NCBI RefSeq assembly: GCF_023078275.1
Contig: NC_062975.1
Span: 24,555,085 to 24,619,084, forward strand
Length of the DNA stretch: 64,000 nt
Direction: 5' to 3'
Origin: Leguminivora glycinivorella
Taxonomy: Eukaryota > Arthropoda > Insecta > Lepidoptera > Tortricidae
The translations under genes and the position numbers were made by a program. Shown piece by piece: positions 9,801-18,722 of this stretch. Within the stretch, counting starts at the first letter, position 1. Every line of letters starts with the position of its first letter. The notes under the pieces were generated by a model. The model had not been told where the DNA came from and ran no database searches. It worked only from the letters and a program-made list of their open reading frames with translations.

Positions 9801-11730
9801 AAGTGGTGAAACAACCACTGGGCACAGGCCCGTCCTCTTGATTTGCACCTGAACAATTTAAGTCGTTCCACTATCTCTGTTTGGGCTTTTTTGTTATAAA
9901 TGGGCTTACTTACTCGTGACTATAGACTAGCCAAGGTGAATGGGGCAAGCTATCCCAGTATGTGCCAATGTGCCTTGTTCACACTTGATTTGAAAGCTGT
10001 TTTATTATATTTTTGCAATGTCTGCGCATCATTACGCATAGACCATATTTACAGCTTCACATTTGCTTAAAATTTCATCCATTTTTATTATTTGTATTCT
10101 TCTTCCAGATTTTATGTTTTTTTTTTTACTTTTTGTTTTTGTAATGTAATGATGTGTGTTGCCTAAATGAACATTTGCGACATCCACTTGGCTACACACT
10201 AAAATATTAATATCTTCTAACAGGTCTCTACAGCAGCGACACCCTTTCTCCAGCCAAGGGCTCCATCCACCACGTGATCTTATACAAAGACGCCATCTAC
10301 GATGACTACGGTTTCTCCGTGTCCGACGGTTTGTACGAGCGAGGCGTGTACATCAATCGGATAAGGAAGGGCGGGCCGGCCGATATTGTCGGACTGCTCA
10401 GGCCTTTTGATAGGATTTTGCAGGTCAGTAAAGTTCACACATTCACTACCATGTTGTTTTACGTTATACGTTATATGTATATATATATTCACGTCTGTAT
10501 TCCGTAAAGGAGTAGGCAGAGCACATGAAAGTACTCAAGTTTCAATGCCACTATTGGCAAAAAAAGGGGTGCCATTACAGTGATATGTTGCCATCAGCTT
10601 CTCGTTTACGTTACAACACAATTTAACCTTAATTTTTTATACGTTGGTGGCAAACAAGCATACAGTCCGCCTGATGGAAAGCGGTCACCGTAACCTATGG
10701 ACGCCTGCAACTCAAGGAGTATCACATACGCGTTGCCAACACATTAGAAACTCGTACACTCCCTTTTGCTGTGTTAAGTACACAGCAAAAAGGAGTGTAC
10801 AAGTTCCAAGGAGGGTTCGGATTGCCAACGACTCAAAGGACAATAGACGGAACAAAGTTCCAAAGTTTTAGTTCCGTAGGTCCTTCCGTCATCAGCACAC
10901 CGCACCACTATTTTTGCTTACTCACCGACAGGAACACAACGCTATGAGTAGGGTCTAGTGCTATTTGGCTGCGGTCTTTGTAACTTCCGCAGTTGGGCTC
11001 TGCTCTAGATTCGAGCGAGATTATATCCGCTGTGCTGTGCCCTACCACACAAAGCGAAATATCATTCGCTATGCCCTACCTCTCACAGTCGACTTCTACG
11101 ACACCAACGGGAAGAAAGGGGGTGTTTTACGTTATTCAACACAAATTCTATAACATTTAATTGTGTTCCTAGGTAAATGGAACCAGAACGGTGGACTACG
11201 ACTGTTGTCTGACAGTGCCTCTCATCGCGGCGGCAGGAGATCGGCTAGAGATCGTTGTTCAGCGACTTGCTTCCTCGCGAGTAAGTTTTATTTTACTCCA
11301 AACTGAAGTAATGTAAGTAACAGTATTCTTACTAGAAAACTGTGCATAACATATGAAATTTAAAGACATAAGGACCGAAAACACATATATGTACTTGAAC
11401 AGCAAATCTCCAGTTTTGCTTAAATACCACTCATTGAGATATCTGGAAGAAGATTACCCATTATTATTGCCTAAGTACTTAGCTTAAGGATGTCTGAAAT
11501 TGGCAAGGTACTATTAATAGATATACCTAGTGGAAGTTTAGGTCTCTAATGGTAGACTAAACAATATATTATACTATTGAGACATTTTTTTTTCTACAGT
11601 CAAGTTTCAAGATAGTGAGATGCAAGTGCGAAAAAGCTCATTGATTTTATTGTTGCAGGACCTAAAACTGCAGAGGTTGGACGGGAGTTCAAGTCCCAGT
11701 GACAGTAACATAGTGACTAAGACCATTTAG
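646..11730 (+). CDS. Grip: Glutamate receptor-interacting protein (Grip), 3' part of gene, PDZ4-PDZ7
   Basis: Ten exons join in one frame: 646-802, 5082-5308, 6499-6644, 6931-7285, 7370-7525, 7789-7917, 8000-8515, 10224-10423, 11173-11280, 11659-11730. All have AG/GT borders, and the 2066 nt give 687 codons plus TAG. The product is a multi-PDZ scaffold; family members anchor membrane receptors and cargo, and fly Grip is known in embryonic muscle guidance. Seen here: PDZ4 (about aa 14-98), PDZ5 (110-198), PDZ6 (259-343), a low-complexity Ser/Asn-rich linker (344-575) and PDZ7 (577-660). PDZ7 has the GRIP signature LYKD, YGFSVSDGL, GVYI, DRILQVNGTRT and DYDCCLTVPLIA. PDZ5 carries VISDIKPGSVAHRSG and PDZ6 carries PLGLTI and KPLSEAIKLLQ, both matching GRIP order. 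PDZ1-3 and the start lie left of the window. Odd points: an array of exon-1-like copies follows the first exon, and exons at 6.9-8.5 kb are much more AT-rich than the PDZ4, PDZ5 and PDZ7 exons. Confidence 0.93.
700..2822 (+). repeat. tandem array of 155-bp Grip PDZ4-exon copies
   Basis: The sequence GGACACAGCAG or a variant recurs at 720 (the real exon), 875, 1033, 1188, 1343, 1498, 1653, 1811, 1966, 2121, 2276, 2431, 2586 and 2741. That is 14 copies at 155 bp (twice 158). Each unit holds about 110 bp of exon-like sequence (NLVEVPLGHSSGLAVHEENC onward), the donor AG|GTATCTC and about 45 bp of intron-derived sequence. The last copy has lost the donor (CTTACTATCTT). The frame is open in the copies that I checked, but 155 is not divisible by 3, so no read-through ORF exists. 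Copies differ by only a few bases, so the array is recent or homogenised. Confidence 0.95.
2895..3170 (+). mobile_element. LINE-like 3' tail fragment
   Basis: The stretch with CGGTTCATCCGTTCGAGAAC and a terminal AACACCCCGTCGACGTCGGG resembles 3' tails of RTE-like retrotransposons that I know from Lepidoptera. No coding sequence remains. Confidence 0.5.
3171..4020. other. Grip intron, no identifiable feature
   Basis: AT-rich intron sequence. A short piece near 3285 (GCTGATTTGACTAGAAGGAA) matches the end of MITE family F. Nothing else is recognised. Confidence 0.6.
4022..4411. mobile_element. MITE with about 45-bp terminal inverted repeats
   Basis: GTCCACATGAGATG and GTTTGGGCTGGTGTCCCTCT near the left end are matched in reverse complement at the right end (AGAGGGACACCAGCCCAAAC, then CTCATGTGGACC). 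The interior is AT-rich and non-coding. Intronic in Grip. Confidence 0.85.
4412..5081. other. Grip intron end, nothing recognised
   Basis: AT-rich sequence without repeats or open frames that I can support, ending in the acceptor before 5082. Confidence 0.6.
5082..5308 (+). CDS. Grip: Grip exon, second half of PDZ4 and start of PDZ5
   Basis: Begins after ATTTTAG and ends at ACTG|GTAAGT. It gives SGCLQIRDRVMSINGHENL, the PDZ4 core with its conserved GD-like RDRV and SING turn, then a short linker and VFNVKLAKTTAGLGVTIT, the first strands and ligand loop (AGLGVTI) of PDZ5. The exon is in frame with the exon at 646 and not with a read-through of the intervening repeat array. Confidence 0.94.
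5309..5705. other. Grip intron, degenerate foldback
   Basis: Loose inverted matches (for example ATTTTTCATCACACtcGCA-like sequence near 5505 against GCGGGTGTGATGAAAAATAA near 5645) suggest a decayed foldback element. Non-coding. Confidence 0.4.
5706..5826. mobile_element. small foldback MITE
   Basis: GCACATTTCTTGTGAGGTCG and AACTGGCATTTCCG on the left are mirrored by TAATGCCAGTTTGAAGTTTC and GACCTGACAAGAAATGT on the right around ACGTCGTGACACTAGTAACG. Nearly the whole 120 bp is a hairpin. Confidence 0.8.
5827..6498. other. Grip intron, nothing recognised
   Basis: Two overlapping chance ORFs on opposite strands (5851-6090 and 6029-6220) show no domain. I see no repeat structure. Confidence 0.55.
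6499..6644 (+). CDS. Grip: Grip exon, middle of PDZ5
   Basis: Acceptor TTTTCAG, donor TTA|GTAAGT. Encodes VISDIKPGSVAHRSG followed by ALAPGDQLLAINGQPL, the canonical PDZ helix A and GD-LLAING segment. The exon ends in phase 0 and joins the one at 6931. Confidence 0.94.
6931..7285 (+). CDS. Grip: Grip exon, end of PDZ5, linker, start of PDZ6
   Basis: Begins after TTTCAG with DTAFNILQ, helix B of PDZ5, and the last strand ITLKIRKRD. An acidic, Asn/Ser/His-rich linker of about 60 residues follows, then VFTVELIKQ and the PDZ6 ligand loop PLGLTI. Ends GAAG|GTAAG in phase 1. An ATG at 6853 lies upstream in the same frame but precedes the acceptor, so it is intronic. Confidence 0.92.
7370..7525 (+). 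CDS. Grip: Grip exon, rest of PDZ6
   Basis: Acceptor ATTTTAG, donor ACTG|GTAAG. Encodes GVAEKCGKLAIGDELLTING, then KPLSEAIKLLQ (helix B) and VQLQLCRK (final strand). The 84-bp intron before it (7286-7369) is short, unlike the other introns. Confidence 0.93.
7789..7917 (+). CDS. Grip: Grip exon, Ser-rich linker
   Basis: Acceptor GATGCAG, donor TGTG|GTAAG. It encodes a Ser-rich segment with SVESAESSARDSSHSTSSP and LSNDSAVESWDQ. Mammalian GRIPs also have a Ser-rich linker between PDZ6 and PDZ7, so the position fits. There is no domain in it. Confidence 0.85.
8000..8515 (+). CDS. Grip: Grip exon, long PDZ6-PDZ7 linker
   Basis: Acceptor TTGTAG, donor CCAA|GTAAG. 172 codons of Asn-, Ser- and Lys-rich sequence with no recognisable domain, open throughout and phase-compatible on both sides (G+GT in, A+GT out). 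It contains a cluster CKCDY and a YGIVSPKSRRP segment. Codons are AT-rich. The call rests on length, frame and splice sites; transcript data would settle it. Confidence 0.8.
8516..10223. other. Grip intron with palindromic repeat of family GG
   Basis: At about 8780-9210 is an interspersed element with internal inverted pieces: CGAACCACTCGCTTCGCTCG and AGTGAGGGGAAAAG, ending ACTTTGCCCCCTTGTATAAC. Related ends occur near 34600, 45640 and 55920. The remainder (9210-10223) has no gene-like signal; a 67-codon minus-strand ORF at 9668-9871 has no recognisable domain. Confidence 0.5.
10224..10423 (+). CDS. Grip: Grip exon, first two thirds of PDZ7
   Basis: Acceptor TAACAG, donor CAG|GTCAGT. Encodes SPAKGSIHHVILYKDAIY, the ligand loop YGFSVSDG, ERGVYINRIRKGGPADIVG and RPFDRILQ. 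This stretch closely follows vertebrate GRIP PDZ7 as I remember it. Ends in phase 0. Confidence 0.95.
10487..10625 (-). mobile_element. SINE family C fragment
   Basis: ACGTCTGTATTCCGTAAAGG and GTAGGCAGAGCACATGAAAG, a degenerate copy of the repeat seen whole at 18478-18722. Intronic in Grip. Confidence 0.75.
10632..11130. mobile_element. interspersed repeat family D
   Basis: Begins TTGGTGGCAAACAAGCATAC and GGAAAGCGGTCACCGTAACC. It includes the hairpin CACTCCCTTTTGCTGTGT...ACACAGCAAAAAGGAGTG and the later block GTAGGGTCTAGTGCTATTTG. Other copies are at 19.0, 23.2, 24.3, 36.6, 57.4 and 57.7 kb. No coding capacity. Class uncertain. Confidence 0.8.
11173..11280 (+). CDS. Grip: Grip exon, end of PDZ7
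   Basis: Acceptor TTCCTAG, donor CGA|GTAAGT. Encodes VNGTRTVDYDCCLTVPLIAA and GDRLEIVVQRL. The DCCLTVPLI block is diagnostic for GRIP PDZ7. Confidence 0.95.
11659..11730 (+). CDS. Grip: Grip terminal coding exon
   Basis: Acceptor TTGTTGCAG. Twenty-three codons, Ser-rich, ending SNIVTKTI and TAG at 11728-11730. Phase 0 with the exon ending at 11280. The downstream sequence is AT-rich 3' UTR interrupted by a MITE. Confidence 0.87.
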   Translation, partial: DLKLQRLDGSSSPSDSNIVTKTI

Positions 11731-11872
11731 TGCTTAACCCGGCTGTAGTGAACTTACACCAAAGGCCTTGACAAAGATAATTTTAAAGACAATCGTAACA
11801 GTGTCTAGTTATAATATAAGTAGTGTATATTTAAAAAAAAAATAGAACAAACTTATAAAATATTGGTATACT

Positions 11873-12110
11873 CTATTCCAAATACAAAGGCCCGATAGTA
11901 CTTGAAACTTAAAAACTTAAACTTAAAAGAGCTTATTCTCTTTGCATTTTGATATCTCATTAGAAGCACTTGAAACTGCATACAATTAAAACAAAAGTGC
12001 ATGTAAAAAATGCTACACCAAAAAAGGTTCTGACCAGATATCTTTTGTTTCCATTAATCGTATAATGACCGGCTTAAGGGCTATCGGGCCTTCGTACTTG
12101 ATATGGAGTA
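11873..12110. mobile_element. MITE family Q in Grip 3' UTR
   Basis: CCAAATACAAAGGCCCGATA at the left and TATCGGGCCTTCGTACTTGA at the right form the inverted ends. A second copy is at 16490-16650. Confidence 0.8.
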
Positions 12111-12213
12111 AAATAACAAATATTAGCAAAACGAGGTCTGTTTCAGGACAGAAAACTAACGAATAGAAAAACATCAGGGTTTAACTGATTATAAAATACT
12201 AAATGTAGTTAAA

Positions 12214-12219
12214 AATAAA
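12214..12219 (+). terminator. candidate Grip poly(A) signal
   Basis: AATAAA about 480 bp after the Grip stop codon. A second AATAAA lies at 12591-12596. I cannot tell which is used. Confidence 0.35.
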
Positions 12220-12804
12220 CGTATAATTTTTAAGATTATAGATATAGATGGTGATGCAATCACTTTGTCGATTTAGTGAAATATAATAGATAGGAATGTG
12301 TGTTGGTATGTTAATGTGTAAAATTGTTTTTTAATCCCGTATGTGCCTACATAATTTTTTGTACGAGGATCATGCAAAAAAAACTTATTTTAACGTAGAA
12401 TCTGCGAAAATTATCGATTTGTTAATTTTTATTTACAACACTTTAAATAATATGTAACATTACAAGCGGCATAGGTACAATCCTTTAAATTAAGTCCTAA
12501 TATTTAATTTTAAGTATCTTAAAGCCCAACATCCTTAAATTAAATTTCTGTTATTGAATGTCAGAAAATTAAATTAATTATTATAAATGAAATAAAGTCA
12601 ATCAAAATAGGTATATTTCTTCCATAAATTATTTTCAATATTTTTTTCTTTAGCTAATGTTAAAATATGTTGTATAATATTGCTAAAATATACACTGAAA
12701 TAAATTTTAAATACTTCAACAAACTTAAACAAAGAAAATAATATGGTGGTTAATAAATTTATAAATATTTACGAGTATTACAATTATATTTTTTCATTAT
12801 TTTC

Positions 12805-13250
12805 CACAAACAAAGTGTTTTTATATTAAAGGAAAAAATGGAAAAATTTACGCTTCCGGCGGGACTTGAACCCGCACCATTTTTGCAATCCGTGCAATGC
12901 TCTTACCAATTGAGCTACGGAAGCCACGCCGGACTTCGCAAATCTTTCCATGCCTTTCCTTTTGTACACACGTCTTGGGGTGACGTCTAGCGCCATCTAC
13001 CGACAGACTATTACATCTTGTAACGGCACTGGAGTCTCAAGTTATATTGAGAATTCACCAGTAACAATGTGCTAACCCATACTAAATTAATTTTTATTAA
13101 GCAGAAACGTCTGCTAACGATTCTAAACATTTTTATATTAAAGGAAAAAATAACGCAAATTTTAATAGCGTAAATTTTTCCATTTTTTCCTTTAATATAA
13201 AAATGTTTAGAATCGTTAGCAGACGTTTCTGCTTAATAAAAATTAAACAA
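12805..13250. mobile_element. palindromic element carrying a tRNA-like sequence
   Basis: Inverted arms at 13084-13150 and 13180-13247 share AAACGTCTGCTAACGATTCT and TTTTTATATTAAAGGAAAAA. The motif TATTAAAGGAAAAAATGG also starts the tRNA-like part at 12818. A second, deleted copy at 27441-27568 joins the tRNA 3' half directly to the same arm, so tRNA-like and arm sequence belong to one element. Confidence 0.7.
12852..12924 (-). tRNA. tRNA-like sequence, probably a pseudogene
   Basis: Read on the minus strand, 73 nt fold as a cloverleaf: acceptor GCTTCCG/CGGAAGC, D arm GCTC/GAGC with GG, T arm GCGGG TTCAAGT CCCGC. The anticodon arm is poor: TTGCA can pair with TGCAA only around a 5-nt loop, and U33 is missing. 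I therefore assign no isotype. The TTCAAGTCC T-loop looks more bacterial or organellar than nuclear. It is embedded in a repeated palindromic element. Confidence 0.45.
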
Positions 13251-14895
13251 AGTGTTTTCGTTCAAAACACTATAATTTTAAAACCTTAAATTTATGCGTT
13301 CAAAACTGACACAAACAATTTACCAAAACAACATATGGGCGAGATTTAATACCAAATCTAGATACCGGCAATATTTCCAAATAAAAGTCAACAAGAATTA
13401 TCTACGTATTTTATTTCTGTTGGAACAGAGTCAAAAATTACTTGCTGATATGCGCAGCCATATTTTATTTCAAGTTATTTTAAACAATATTGTTTTAAGT
13501 GGAGATATCGTAAAGTAAATCTGAAAGTTTTAACTCTGTTGAAACAGAAAATTGAAGTTATGTGTGTAGCCTCTTTGGGTGTGTATATTTTGACATTACA
13601 TACATACCTACCAGTTTACCAGTACAAGTATAATATGTTTTGTAGTTCAGACAGAAACCATTTGAAATATGCACTCTTTAAGAGCACTTCCACTTTTAAA
13701 AAGAAGGTTTGACTCTAATCGCGTTGTCTCTCTTGTGTCTGAAGCCTCTCAACTACTACTTTTTATGTGAGCGCAAGTGTTCTGAAAGGGCGTAAATTTA
13801 AAAATGTATTATGAAATTTAATTATTGTATTAAACTTATTTAAAATTAACAAGAAATATTGACAGCCATTTTTTAAATCGATAAAATGAAAGTTATAACT
13901 GATTTAGTAACAAATGCCGTACTTAAAGATGTATTTTTTTTAAATCTAAAACATATATACCCTTCTTATGATTGGCATTTTTAATAAACCCTTTTTTCAC
14001 TATTTTTAACGTTCTAAAACACTCAAATATATAACTCCGAAACTTCTAAATGTTAATATAGAGAATGTAAATAAAATATAATTAGGTAGATTTAATGTTG
14101 TTGACCAGACTGATAGTAGCTACTGTTATAGTTATAGCTGAATAGATAATACATTTACAGTTTAAAACTATTGATACTAAAACCGAAGTGGCATGAACAA
14201 AATGATAAGTAAAAGAAGTGATAAGTAATATGGGATCGGACCCGAATCTTAGTGTTAAAAATCTATATTACATCTATTAAATGAACACTATGATTAAATT
14301 GCGTGGAATAAATCCTTAATCATTGAAGTAGCTTACTTGATTAAACAAAAATATATAGTCCTTATTTTATTTTATGAGTATTACTTCTTTGCGATATAAT
14401 TTAGTCAGTGCAACTCGCTATTATTATATAATTTTTAAATTATTTGATACTTAATAACCGTACTTTTTCTCCAAAAATCGTTTTCCAAATACAGACCTCA
14501 TTTGCAAACAGTACTATAAAACGACTGATTCAGTTTTAGAAAAAAATCTTCAGAATGTCTATTTCAAAGGTTTAAGGTGATTTCCAGAACGGATCTTTTT
14601 GTTCGAGCCACCTTTGATGTTTGTACCAATAGTTCAAAGTGTTTGGTGTTTCCGTATTGAAACGGTTTTAATGTAATTAACAATTAAAATAGGGTTAACG
14701 ATGTGTTCTGATTTGCATTCATTACGTTTATACGTGACGTATGTTTGACAATTAAACTGTTGATGTTTTGAATCACAAACGAATCAGATTTTCGATTTCG
14801 GTTGTTTCAACAAACTGGCACGAATGGAATGAACAATACTTTGATTGTTTGACTCACACCAGTCACACCTGTATACAGATGTATAGAGGCATTTT
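13251..14895. other. intergenic, nothing recognised
   Basis: AT-rich DNA between Grip and elongase 1. The 74-codon ORF at 13294 is AT-rich and has no domain. I see no convincing repeat boundary. Confidence 0.5.
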
Positions 14896-14902
14896 CAGAA
14901 TG

Positions 14903-14922
14903 CCCCCCCCCCCCCCCCCCCC
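14903..14922. repeat. poly(C) tract of 20
   Basis: Twenty C in a row. Another 19-C tract is at 37856-37874 and one of 17 at 33897-33913. Confidence 0.95.
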
Positions 14923-14959
14923 ATTAGCGTAAGATCAAGCCTAAAATTTCTATAAAAAA

Positions 14960-15215
14960 TATAGGCTAGATTCCTACTAGTCAAATCAGCTTCTTTTTAA
15001 GAACTGTCAAAACGATTTGCTAATGTGGATTTACTATGAAATACCGAGAAGTGACGTCACGGTCAATTTATTTACTTTATATCTTTTTCTTTGACTTATC
15101 AAATAGAAATAATTTTTAAACATAACTACTCTCCATATATTTCTTCTAATTATGTGGTGCTTTATTTCGTGCACTGCATAAAATATTTTATTTTAAGTAT
15201 AGGAAACTAGCCTAT
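14960..15215. mobile_element. MITE family F
   Basis: Starts ATAGGCTAGATTCCTACTAG, TCAAATCAGCTTCTTTTTAA and ends GTATAGGAAACTAGCCTATT. Other copies: 42320-42620 (partial), 49709-50230 (split by a SINE) and 52262-54870 (split by a 2.3 kb foldback). Confidence 0.8.
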
Positions 15216-15407
15216 TGTTTTCGTGTTAATTACATAAACTTTAAACGATAATCTTCATTCAGAATATATAAAAAGTAATTTTTAGACAAATTTAATGCTT
15301 AATTTTGTCACAAAACTGATAGCGAGTTAATTTTTGTGTTAACAAAATCAGAATCAAAATCGAACATCTTACGCTAATTGGGGGTCCCAAATTCTGATAA
15401 TGCCCAT

Positions 15408-15585
15408 AGTGCGAAAAGCCTTGTTCGTATTTTTTCACGCTCCCTTCGTATTTTTCCGGAAACGTTCGTTTATGCCATTCTAGTTCAGTCAATGTCAGTA
15501 CATCTTGTACTGAGACTGACTGAAACAGCATGACACGTTCGTACGTTTCCGTAACAATACGAAGGCAAATCTTTTCGCACTACAT
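15408..15585. mobile_element. MITE family H
   Basis: Left end TAGTGCGAAAAGCC, right end CTTTTCGCACTA. Internal TTCGTATTTTTCCGGAAACG is mirrored by CGTTTCCGTAACAATACGAA. A second copy is at 37252-37418, and a decayed one near 51467. Confidence 0.85.
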
Positions 15586-15589
15586 CTGT

Positions 15590-16485
15590 ACAGTAATTAC
15601 TGTCAAGAGTCACTGTTTTATTGGTTAATTGTTACATACATAGACAATTAGACATTTTAACTCTTTCGTGAATTGTGCCCGCTCTGTTGAATATACCTGA
15701 ACATTACATTTTGTTTTTCGCAGAGATGAACTACACGGTAGCGTTATGACCTAATCGCGTAAGCGCCATAAATTATACGGCGCATACGACGTTTTGGTCT
15801 TTCAGTGCTAGTTACGATTGAGACCATTTTATTTTCTGTGACATCTCTGGACATTGATCGAGATCGAGATATGTAAATTTTATGTTTCTTAATTATACTG
15901 AGTATTGGTATAAGAAACTTCTTTCACTTATTTTGTATATTTGATAACAAAAACTTAGCGCCTATGCTACTATGCCACATTGTCATAATAAAATTTAAGA
16001 TTGTGACATTTTTGTTTCTTTTAAGTGTGTAACAATTTATAGAATGTAACTTTAAATTTCTAACAATTTATTAACAATTGAAAATTGGGATTTGTGATTT
16101 TGGAAAACGCCTATTGTAAAATGAATTTTATAATTTGGTTATTAATTGTAAAATTGATTTATTATTTTGTAATGGTTTCGCGAGCTACTTTACTTAACAG
16201 CATTGATCGGGTTAATGCAATAGTGAAACAATAATAAAAATATAACTTTAAAAAAAATGTTTTTTTAGGAATGTGGCTTTCCTGGTCCTAATGCTTAGTG
16301 CAATAAGATATGAAATTTCAACAAAATTCTTATAACATGAATCCTATTGTAGGTAAATTAAACGTAAGGACATTTTAGACGTGAAACGCAACAAAACATA
16401 GTTCTTTATTTTACCTACTCTGAAAGTTTTTTTACCAAAATAATAAGATTGCTACAAATTGATTGATTGGCCGATGATTTTTAGG
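15590..16485. other. intergenic, nothing recognised
   Basis: AT-rich sequence with no supported gene or repeat boundaries. Confidence 0.5.
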
Positions 16486-16489
16486 AATA

Positions 16490-16650
16490 TTCTATTTCAA
16501 ATACGAAGGCCCGATACTACTTGAAACGTAACAAAAGAGCTTAATAAATTACTTAATGTTAATTAATGGCCCGCGTCGGTGCAAACTGCATACAACTAAA
16601 GCGGAAGTGCGTGAAATGATATCGGGCCTTCGTATTTCAAATGAGTATTC
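16490..16650. mobile_element. MITE family Q, second copy
   Basis: TTTCAAATACGAAGGCCCGA at the left, and ATCGGGCCTTCGTATTTCAA at the right. Internal CTGCATACAACTAAAGC matches the copy in the Grip 3' UTR. Confidence 0.85.
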
Positions 16651-16971
16651 CTAAAAATAATACATCTATTTCGTTTGAATCTTTTTTTTTTTTTTTACTT
16701 TGGATGGTAGTAATATAATTATGTTATGAATAATTTTGAGTTGTGACACTATTGCATAACGCCTCCTTTGTTGCCTACCTCATACAATCTCCGAAAAATA
16801 GAAATTAATTGCGCGCAAGTTTTGTACGCCTTAACTCAGACGGTTTCTAAGTTATCTACAATGGTATTTTATCATAAGTGTCCTCAGTCGACGCTGCATA
16901 AGGGTGGACGCACACTCACCCGCCCCGCTGCACGCCCCGCCGAACGCTCCGCTCCGAACGTCCACTCAAGC

Positions 16972-17240
16972 CTTACGGCCCAGCCACGACATTGGTCTAA
17001 GCGCGACAGCGGTGAGCGGCAGCCATACGTGCGAATGAAAAGTCCCATCGCTGTGTCTCGCTCCAATGTACGGCCGCCGCTCACCGCTGTCGCGCTTAGA
17101 CAAATGTCGTGGGCCCGTTTCTCGAAAGGTACAAGCCTTGTATTACAAGTGCGCGAACTGTCAAATCGTATGGGTTGTCATGGAAACACACTTGTAATAC
17201 AAGGCTTGTACCTTTCGAGAAACGGGCCCCAGCCGTTACA
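16972..17240. mobile_element. CpG-rich MITE J, interrupted by MITE K
   Basis: TACGGCCCAGCCACGACATT and AAGCGCGACAGCGGTGAGCG are mirrored by CGCTCACCGCTGTCGCGCTT near 17080. The right terminal repeat is broken after GTCGTGG by the insertion at 17111-17229. An uninterrupted copy lies at 49228-49390, which proves the order. A third palindromic CpG-rich stretch just to the left (16900-16970) may belong to the same element. Confidence 0.85.
17111..17229. mobile_element. MITE K nested in MITE J
   Basis: GGCCCGTTTCTCGAAAGGTA and GCCTTGTATTACAAGTG at the left are exactly mirrored by CACTTGTAATACAAGGC and TACCTTTCGAGAAACGGGCC at the right, around a 37-bp core. Confidence 0.9.
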
Positions 17241-17660
17241 CTGAGTTGTCAAATCTATTTTATTTATATCGTTGTATTTTATAGTAACAGACAACTAAGT
17301 TGTAAACTAAACCTTACTTGACTCTTACCGTCTCAGTTAGGTAGCATATCTATAGATCAGGGGTCCCCAACCTTTTAAACTCCTTGAAATCTACGATTTA
17401 ATACCGTCTAAACAAAGGTGGGGAACCCCTGTTATAGATAGTCATTTTTATATTTTATTTTTGTACCCCTCGTTGTAAGAGTTACTTATAACTGTCAATT
17501 AATGTATTAATTTAACTAGAAAATCTAGAGTTCAGACCTAAATACCAAATAAAGAAATATGCGTGACTATAACTATGTTTTTTACTTAATTCCTATTCTC
17601 ACTGAATTGAGAGACAAAATCCACTGAAGGGTGTTAAATATAGATGTTGACAAAGTGACA
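17241..17660. other. intergenic, short inverted pair
   Basis: GGGGTCCCCAACC near 17360 and GTGGGGAACCCCTG near 17420 form a short hairpin. Nothing else is recognised. Confidence 0.4.
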
Positions 17661-17664
17661 GAAA

Positions 17665-17788
17665 TACATACATAGGTACATACAATCAGGCTTGTATCCC
17701 ATAAAGGGGTAGGTAGAGCACATGAAACCACTAAAGTCTCAGAACCACTCTTGGCAATTAAGGGGTTGAAAGAAAACGAAAATATCAA
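17665..17788 (-). mobile_element. SINE family C fragment
   Basis: TGTATCCCATAAAGGGGTAG and CACTCTTGGCAATTAAGGGG. Tail (CATA-type) at the left, so minus orientation. Confidence 0.85.
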
Positions 17789-18009
17789 GAAATATCTTGA
17801 ATAAAATTTTACATTTTATTATTAATTTGTTTTGTTACATATGAGAGCTCAAAAGTTGAAATGTTACTAATTTATCACATAAATTGAACTAGTTAAACTA
17901 AATACATGTAATTGATAAAAATTAATATACAGATTATTCTTACGAAAAAGAATATTCCGGAAAGTTACAGCAGCTTTCTTTTACTCCATAATTCCTAGAA
18001 CTTGTATGT

Positions 18010-18477
18010 CATTTGGCTAAGTTAATAATACTTCACAGCCACTGGGCAGAAAGCGGTGTACACCTCTCGAAACCCTTGAGTTCTCACACCGGTGTTGCCC
18101 TTGAGCCATCTTGGATGTCGCTTTTTGTGGGGGCCCATCTTGTGGGGATGAGTCACCGTCTGCCGGAAATAAAATTGGATACCGTTTTATTAGGCAGGCG
18201 TCCGATTTTTTATCCATAGCCCAGTATTTAGTCCATCACTTTCATCAAAATAGACCAGTTCATTTTAGATTCCATTAACTCTCAAATAGTCCTTACACCC
18301 TGGCGGGTGTTGCCTCTGCGTGTGTCCCATGATACGGGCAAGGGCAACATCCGCTCGGTGTACCCCTTACATTTCATTAAAGTGTCGAAAGGGCCTCTAC
18401 GTGTTGGCTTCGGCCCCGCGCACGCCTCCCAAAGGTCCGGAATACCATTGTTCCGTGATGGGAGAGACAAGTAAATA
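18010..18477. mobile_element. LINE-like 3' region
   Basis: A GC-rich non-coding block with ACACCGGTGTTGCCCTTGAG and GTGTCGAAAGGGCCTCTACG. I recognise it as a high-copy lepidopteran repeat that resembles a LINE 3' UTR. No intact reading frame. Family not certain. Confidence 0.5.
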
Positions 18478-18722
18478 TACATACATACATACAATCACGC
18501 CTGTATCCCATGAAGGGATAAGCAGAGCACATGAAACTACTAAAGCTTCAGTGCCACTCTTGGCAAATAAGGGGTTGAAAAAAATCGAAACTGTGACACT
18601 GCAGTGACAGGTTGCCAGCCTCTCGCCTACGCCACAATTTAACCCATATCCCACAGTCCCCTTTTACGACACCCACGGGAAGAAAGGGGTGGTGAAATTC
18701 TTAATCCGTCACCACACAGGCA
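18478..18722 (-). mobile_element. SINE family C, near full length
   Basis: Runs from the (CATA)n tail at the left through ATCACGCCTGTATCCCATGA, AGGTTGCCAGCCTCTCGCCT and GACACCCACGGGAAGAAAGG to CCGTCACCACACAGGCA. The copy at 49801-50051 shows an 11-bp target duplication, so the family moves by retroposition with the TATG tail as its 3' end. Confidence 0.85.
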
